A stretch of DNA of 64,000 bases from an uncultured Granulosicoccaceae bacterium (GTDB lineage Bacteria; Pseudomonadota; Gammaproteobacteria; Granulosicoccales; Granulosicoccaceae): contig CALJNA010000032.1 in assembly GCA_937981955.1 (NCBI GenBank), positions 26,546-90,545 of the forward strand, given 5' to 3'. This document shows, one piece after another, positions 60,058 to 64,000 of the stretch; the stretch's first letter is position 1, and the number at the start of each line of letters is the position of its first letter. The notes beneath the pieces were generated by a model. That model saw only the letters and a list, made by a program, of their open reading frames with translations, was not told where the DNA came from and ran no database searches. Made by a program: the position numbers and the translations under genes.

Positions 60058-61362
60058 TCAACCACTATTGGCAACAACTGTTGGTGGTTCGTCATCTTCG
60101 TCGTCGTTTTCGGCGACGTCAATCAGCACTTGCACCACACGGTTGTCTTCGACTTCAAGAATGGTCATCGGGTGATTGTTGAAATGGAACACGGCACCCT
60201 TTTCAGGAAAGTTCTCGAAGTGTTCAAGCACAATGCCGTTGAGTGTTTTTGGCCCGTCTGACGGCAGGTTCCACTGCAAGGCTTTGTTCAGGTTGCGAAT
60301 TTGCGCGGTGCCATCAACGATAAACGCACCATCGGGCTGAAGCTGAATTTCAGGTGGTGTAATTTGCGGATCGGTGTCGAACTCTCCGACAATTTCTTCA
60401 AGTATATCTTCAATCGTCAGCAAGCCCTGTATGTCGCCGTACTCATCGACGACCAGACCGACACGTCTTTTTTCGCGTTGGAAGTTCAGCAACTGCACCG
60501 TTAGTGAAGTGCCTTCAGGAATAAAGTAAGCAGTGCGCGTAACCGATTCGAGGTAGCTTTGTGTCAGGTTCCCTGCGCGCAAACCATCGAGCATTTTTCG
60601 CAGGTAAACAAAGCCTACTACTGCATCGACGTTTTCTCGATACACCAATAACCGGCTGTGCGGGCTGTTGGCAATCTGATGCAGGATATCTTCCCACGGG
60701 TCTTCAAGGTCAACACCGATAATTTCATTTCGCGGCACCATGATGTCGTTGACTGATATGGAGCCAAGGTCAAGAATGTTCAGCAACATATCCCGATGAC
60801 GCGCCGGGATCATGCCGGAGGTTTCATTGACAACAGTACGTAATTCTTCGCTGCTAAGTCGCTCATCGGAATTTGTTGCCGAGGTGACTTTAAACAGATT
60901 CAGAATGCGTTGGCTCATCCAGTTGACGGCCAGCACAAGTGGGTAGGTGGCGACCATTAATGGTCCGTACACGGCCGACGCAAAAAACGCTACTTTCTCG
61001 GCACGTCGGGTTGCAAAGGTTTTTGGTGTGACTTCAGCGAATACAAGAATAACCAGCGTGAGCAGACCCGTTGCAACGGCAATGCCGGGTTCACCCATCA
61101 AACGCAACGCAATGACCGTTGCAATAGCCGAGGCCAGTATGTTGACGAAGTTGTTGCCGAGCAGGATTAGGCTGATCAGGCGTTCGGGTTGTTCAAGAAG
61201 TTTGGCTGTGCGCAATGCGGCCTTATTGCCATTGTTGGCCAGATGCCGCATACGATAGCGATTCAACGACATAAGCGCCGTTTCTGAACCGGAGAAAAAC
61301 CCGGATATGAGCACCAGCATCAGCAATATGATGAAAAGCGCGCCGGTCGGGATGGCGTTCAA
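60058..61362 (-). CDS. CNNM/CorC-family membrane protein (YfjD-like)
   Basis: This 434-residue protein has an N-terminal CNNM transmembrane domain (SGFFSGSETALMSLNRYRMRHLA is its signature). Two CBS domains (about 205-330; IMVPRNEIIGVDLEDP, RVGLVVDEYGDIQGLLTIEDILEEIVGE) and a C-terminal CorC_HlyC domain follow. The family takes part in magnesium/cobalt handling. TTG 61362 is used as start, since the frame has GAGGA 11 bases before it and no ATG fits. It is followed by radA at 40 bp. Confidence 0.88.
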   Translation of the reverse strand: MNAIPTGALFIILLMLVLISGFFSGSETALMSLNRYRMRHLANNGNKAALRTAKLLEQPERLISLILLGNNFVNILASAIATVIALRLMGEPGIAVATGLLTLVILVFAEVTPKTFATRRAEKVAFFASAVYGPLMVATYPLVLAVNWMSQRILNLFKVTSATNSDERLSSEELRTVVNETSGMIPARHRDMLLNILDLGSISVNDIMVPRNEIIGVDLEDPWEDILHQIANSPHSRLLVYRENVDAVVGFVYLRKMLDGLRAGNLTQSYLESVTRTAYFIPEGTSLTVQLLNFQREKRRVGLVVDEYGDIQGLLTIEDILEEIVGEFDTDPQITPPEIQLQPDGAFIVDGTAQIRNLNKALQWNLPSDGPKTLNGIVLEHFENFPEKGAVFHFNNHPMTILEVEDNRVVQVLIDVAENDDEDDEPPTVVANSG

Positions 61363-61416
61363 GTAAGTCGGGTCCTCGTGTAGCTCATGGTAGCTCTATC
61401 ATACAACGCTTTCGAT

Positions 61417-62226
61417 TCAACGCTGTAGAATGAGTTCGAGCACCAGCTTGCTACCAAAATAGGCTATCAGCAGCAGCAAAAATCCGCCCAGCGTCCAGCG
61501 AACCGCCCTTTTGCCTCGCCATCCGAAGCGCCAGCGTCCCAGCAGTAATACCGCAAAAATGACCCAGGCCAGACACGCCAGCACCGTTTTGTGTACAAGA
61601 TGCTGCGCGAACATATCTTCGAGAAACACAAAGCCGCTGAGCAGGCTCAGCGTCAACAGCACGAATCCGACCCCAAGCAGCGAAAACAGCAGCGATTCCA
61701 TGCTGGTTAATGCCGGCAATGCCCGGATAAACCCGCTGGGCTGATGTTTTTGCAGGTAATGTCGTTGTATTGATACCAGCAACGCCTGTGTCGCACCCAG
61801 TGCCAGTACCGCATAGCTTGCGATGGATAACAGAATGTGCACTTGCAGGTGTTGCGGCAAGGTTTTCGCCGACGTCGGGTAAAGCTCACTGGCGAGCAGC
61901 CCGACTGCCGCCAGAGGATAAATCAGCAGTCCGAGATAGTCTGCAGGTCGCCTCAGGCACATTAACAACTGCACCAACACAGCCGTGAGCATGGTGACTG
62001 ACAGTGCCGTAAAAAACGGCAGATTCAGCGCATCTGGCAGACCCGAGCGCTGATAAGTGATGGCGGTGTGCAGCAGCAACGCCAAAGCGGCAACCCAAAG
62101 CGCCGTGCGTTTTCCGCTAAACGCCGCTGTGTCGTCCACCACAGGCGCACGCATCTGACGCAATAGCATGTACGCCGCTATTGCATACAGCAAACAAACG
62201 CCTATTGTTGGTAAATAGTCGGTCAT
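61417..62226 (-). CDS. ypjD: CcsA-like inner-membrane protein YpjD
   Basis: This 269-residue protein has about eight membrane helices and the cytochrome-assembly-type segment LPQHLQVHILLSIASYAVLALGATQALLVSIQRHYLQ. The histidines in HLQVHI and AQHLVHKTVLACLAW are typical of the CcsA/CcmC-like heme-handling fold. YpjD itself is uncharacterised; its position next to ffh is conserved. ATG 62226 is divergent from ffh, leaving 128 bp for both promoters. Confidence 0.88.
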   Translation of the reverse strand: MTDYLPTIGVCLLYAIAAYMLLRQMRAPVVDDTAAFSGKRTALWVAALALLLHTAITYQRSGLPDALNLPFFTALSVTMLTAVLVQLLMCLRRPADYLGLLIYPLAAVGLLASELYPTSAKTLPQHLQVHILLSIASYAVLALGATQALLVSIQRHYLQKHQPSGFIRALPALTSMESLLFSLLGVGFVLLTLSLLSGFVFLEDMFAQHLVHKTVLACLAWVIFAVLLLGRWRFGWRGKRAVRWTLGGFLLLLIAYFGSKLVLELILQR

Positions 62227-62354
62227 GGATTGAAGCTTACGATGCGCAGATCGTTATACTTGTATCTCCAGAGCGTGTGACTGTAAATCCATGCTTAACC
62301 ACGGTTACTTGTCATCGGTGCACTTGTCATCGGTGGAAAAAGCAGAGACAAACA

Positions 62355-63728
62355 ATGTTTGATTCATTAAGCGAGCGACTTGGCCGCACGGTAAAACAGT
62401 TACGCGGACAGGGGCGCCTCAGCGAAGACAATATCAAGGATACCATGCGCGAAGTGCGCATGGCCTTGCTGGAAGCAGACGTGGCCCTGCCCGTGGTGAA
62501 GACCTTCGTGGACAGTGTTCGCGAAAAAGCGCTGGGCCAGGAAGTACTGGGCAGCCTGTCTCCGGGTCAGGCATTAATCAAGGTGGTAAACGACGAGCTG
62601 GTCGAGGTCATGGGCACCGAAACTGCCGAACTGAACCTTGCCACGCAGCCGCCTGCGGTTGTTCTGATGGCTGGTCTGCAGGGTGCAGGTAAGACCACAA
62701 CCGTTGGCAAGTTGGCGCGCCGCCTGAAAGAGCAGGATCGCAAAAAAGTCATGGTGGTCAGCTGTGACGTTTACCGACCGGCAGCGATCAAACAATTGCA
62801 GACGCTGGCTGAATCTATCGATGTCACCTTCTTCGAGAGCACCGCCGAGCAAGCGCCGAACGACATAGCCAAATCTGCATTGGCTGCAGCAAAAAAAGCT
62901 TATGTCGATGTGTTGTTGGTCGATACCGCAGGCCGACTTGCAATCGATGCCGACATGATGAGCGAAATCAGCTCTCTGCACAGCACGCTAAAACCGATTG
63001 AAACGCTGTTCGTAGTAGATGCCATGACTGGGCAGGATGCGGCTAACACAGCCAAGGCCTTTGGTGAAACCTTACCGCTGACCGGTGTGGTGCTGACAAA
63101 AACCGATGGTGATGCCCGTGGCGGGGCCGCCCTGTCGGTTCGCATGGTAACCGGCAAGCCAATCAAATTTATCGGTTCAGGTGAAAAAACCGATGCGCTG
63201 GAAGCCTTTCACCCTGATCGTATTGCGTCGCGCATCCTTGGCATGGGCGATGTGGTCTCGCTGGTCGAAGAAGTCACGGCTAAGGTCGATCATGCCAAGG
63301 CGGAGAAATTCGCCAGGAAAATGAAGAAGGGCAAGACCTTCGACCTTGAAGATATGCGTGATCAGCTCGAACAAATGGCCAATATGGGCGGGATGGCTGC
63401 CATGCTGGACAAACTGCCCGGTGCGGCAGATTTACCCGAAGTGGTAAAAAAGCAGGCTGACGACAAGCAATTCACCCGTATGATCGCGCTGATCAACTCC
63501 ATGACCCCGCAGGAACGCCAGTTTCCGGCGGTGATCAAAGGCTCACGCAAAAAGCGCATCGCCGCTGGCGCCGGTCTCACGGTTCAGGACATGAACAAGC
63601 TGATGAAGCAGCACATGCAGATGAGTCGCATGATGAAAAAGATGTCCAAAGGCGGCATGGCAAAAATGATGCGCGGAATGCAAGGAAAACTGCCTGGTAG
63701 TGTCCTAGGAAAAATGCCTAAGGGTTGA
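62355..63728 (+). CDS. ffh: Signal recognition particle protein Ffh
   Basis: Ffh binds 4.5S RNA and signal peptides and delivers ribosomes to FtsY. The 457-residue protein has the N domain, the G-domain P-loop GLQGAGKTTTVGKLA, DTAGRL, TKTDGDARGGAALS, and a methionine-rich M domain (QHMQMSRMMKKMSKGGMAKMMRGMQ). A longer frame starting at 62181 adds unrelated residues, so ATG 62355 is used. The 3' end is followed by a short gap and another gene start. Confidence 0.97.
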   Translation: MFDSLSERLGRTVKQLRGQGRLSEDNIKDTMREVRMALLEADVALPVVKTFVDSVREKALGQEVLGSLSPGQALIKVVNDELVEVMGTETAELNLATQPPAVVLMAGLQGAGKTTTVGKLARRLKEQDRKKVMVVSCDVYRPAAIKQLQTLAESIDVTFFESTAEQAPNDIAKSALAAAKKAYVDVLLVDTAGRLAIDADMMSEISSLHSTLKPIETLFVVDAMTGQDAANTAKAFGETLPLTGVVLTKTDGDARGGAALSVRMVTGKPIKFIGSGEKTDALEAFHPDRIASRILGMGDVVSLVEEVTAKVDHAKAEKFARKMKKGKTFDLEDMRDQLEQMANMGGMAAMLDKLPGAADLPEVVKKQADDKQFTRMIALINSMTPQERQFPAVIKGSRKKRIAAGAGLTVQDMNKLMKQHMQMSRMMKKMSKGGMAKMMRGMQGKLPGSVLGKMPKG

Positions 63729-63829
63729 CAAAGGTCTAGTTGACTATTTTTAGCTTAGCTGGTCTAACTGGGTAATAAGTTCCAATCATCACTCTAGTAG
63801 ACTCTTATTTCAAAAATGCAATTGAAAAG

Positions 63830-64000
63830 ATGAGCGATTCACCTTCACAAGGCCACGAGCCAGACTACATCACTAGAGTTGGCGGTTTTTTTCGCAACAA
63901 TCAAATATATTTTTTCGTACTGCTGATTTCTATTTTACTGATCGCACTGTCGTTTTTACTCAAAACGTCTACGGGCGAATTTCCAGCCATACTAGGCTCG
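63830..64000 (+). CDS. Partial membrane protein gene at window end
   Basis: The frame beginning at ATG 63830 runs through the window edge with 57 codons seen. It encodes a polar start (MSDSPSQGHEPDYITRVGG), a hydrophobic segment (IYFFVLLISILLIALSFLL) and then KTSTGEFPAILG. No strong ribosome binding site is visible (GAAAAG is close to the ATG). The family cannot be judged from this fragment. It lies 101 bp after ffh on the same strand. Confidence 0.45.
   Translation, partial: MSDSPSQGHEPDYITRVGGFFRNNQIYFFVLLISILLIALSFLLKTSTGEFPAILGS

Noticed and set aside
62181..62354. N-terminal extension of Ffh
   Set aside because: Ffh homologues begin with MFDSLSERL, matching ATG 62355 exactly.
1..64000. 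CRISPR arrays, insertion sequences, prophage genes, tRNA or rRNA genes
   Set aside because: No regularly spaced repeats, transposase or integrase motifs, or cloverleaf-like sequences were seen on either strand by eye; a tRNA search program would be needed to exclude short RNA genes fully.

Overview
The window reads as a chromosomal segment of a Gram-negative gammaproteobacterium of moderate GC. It is gene-dense and free of insertion sequences, CRISPR arrays and recognisable tRNA or rRNA genes. The evidence for the class is the set of conserved neighbourhoods: rsfS-rlmH, maf-rng-yhdP, darP, purM-purN with a DUF3108 gene, DUF2066-hda-DUF2069-wrbA, dapA-bamC, xseB-ispA-dxs, radA, ypjD/corB-like/ffh, and an MSHA-type pilus gene set. 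The TAXI-type TRAP transporter and the kynurenine/dehydrogenase cassette would suit a marine heterotroph. That habitat guess is inference; genus and species cannot be named.

Layout. 1-4.0 kb: a GntR/FCD regulator, a zinc alcohol dehydrogenase and kynureninase (a small catabolic cassette), then trmL. 4.2-7.2 kb: an ExeA/MshM-like membrane-tailed ATPase, an ArsR-type regulator divergent from a NIPSNAP-like protein, a GFA-type zinc protein and a glycine-rich membrane miniprotein. 7.3-16.2 kb: one compact operon of eight overlapping or closely spaced genes encoding a secretin, a GspE-type ATPase, a GspF-type platform protein, GspL/PilM-N-, PilO- and PilP-like assembly proteins, a GspK-like large pseudopilin and one canonical prepilin. 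It is a reduced MSHA-like type IV pilus/type II secretion machine without an obvious major pilin. A phospholipase-A2-like lipoprotein follows directly. 16.7-19.2 kb: a PPOX protein, a DMT exporter and TatD. 19.2-30.3 kb: proA, a small basic gene with a terminator inside its coding frame, nadD, rsfS, rlmH, maf, rng and yhdP, facing a lipoprotein and darP.

30.4-39.7 kb: an outer-membrane-barrel candidate, DUF3108-purN-purM, DUF2066-hda, a DUF2069 protein, then a redox block (Tat-type thioredoxin-like protein, Tat-type DsbA, ECF sigma factor, candidate anti-sigma) and wrbA. 39.8-46.9 kb: an orphan GspE-family ATPase, a half-length VOC protein, an unknown secreted protein and a TAXI TRAP transporter with several regulatory-looking repeats. 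46.9-64 kb: an FAD oxidoreductase, proS, a LysR regulator, a PerM-type protein, bcp, dapA-bamC-MBL hydrolase, dxs-ispA-xseB, radA, a CNNM/CorC protein, ypjD, ffh and the start of an unknown membrane protein.

Most notable: (1) the reduced MSHA-like operon and its phospholipase-like neighbour; (2) the 86-codon gene between proA and nadD, whose stop codon lies downstream of a strong intrinsic-terminator hairpin, the architecture of tmRNA-controlled ribosome-rescue factors such as ArfA; (3) nadD immediately after it, which has no normal start codon upstream of its conserved first strand; (4) a 13-bp inverted repeat bracketing a candidate promoter for the TRAP binding protein.
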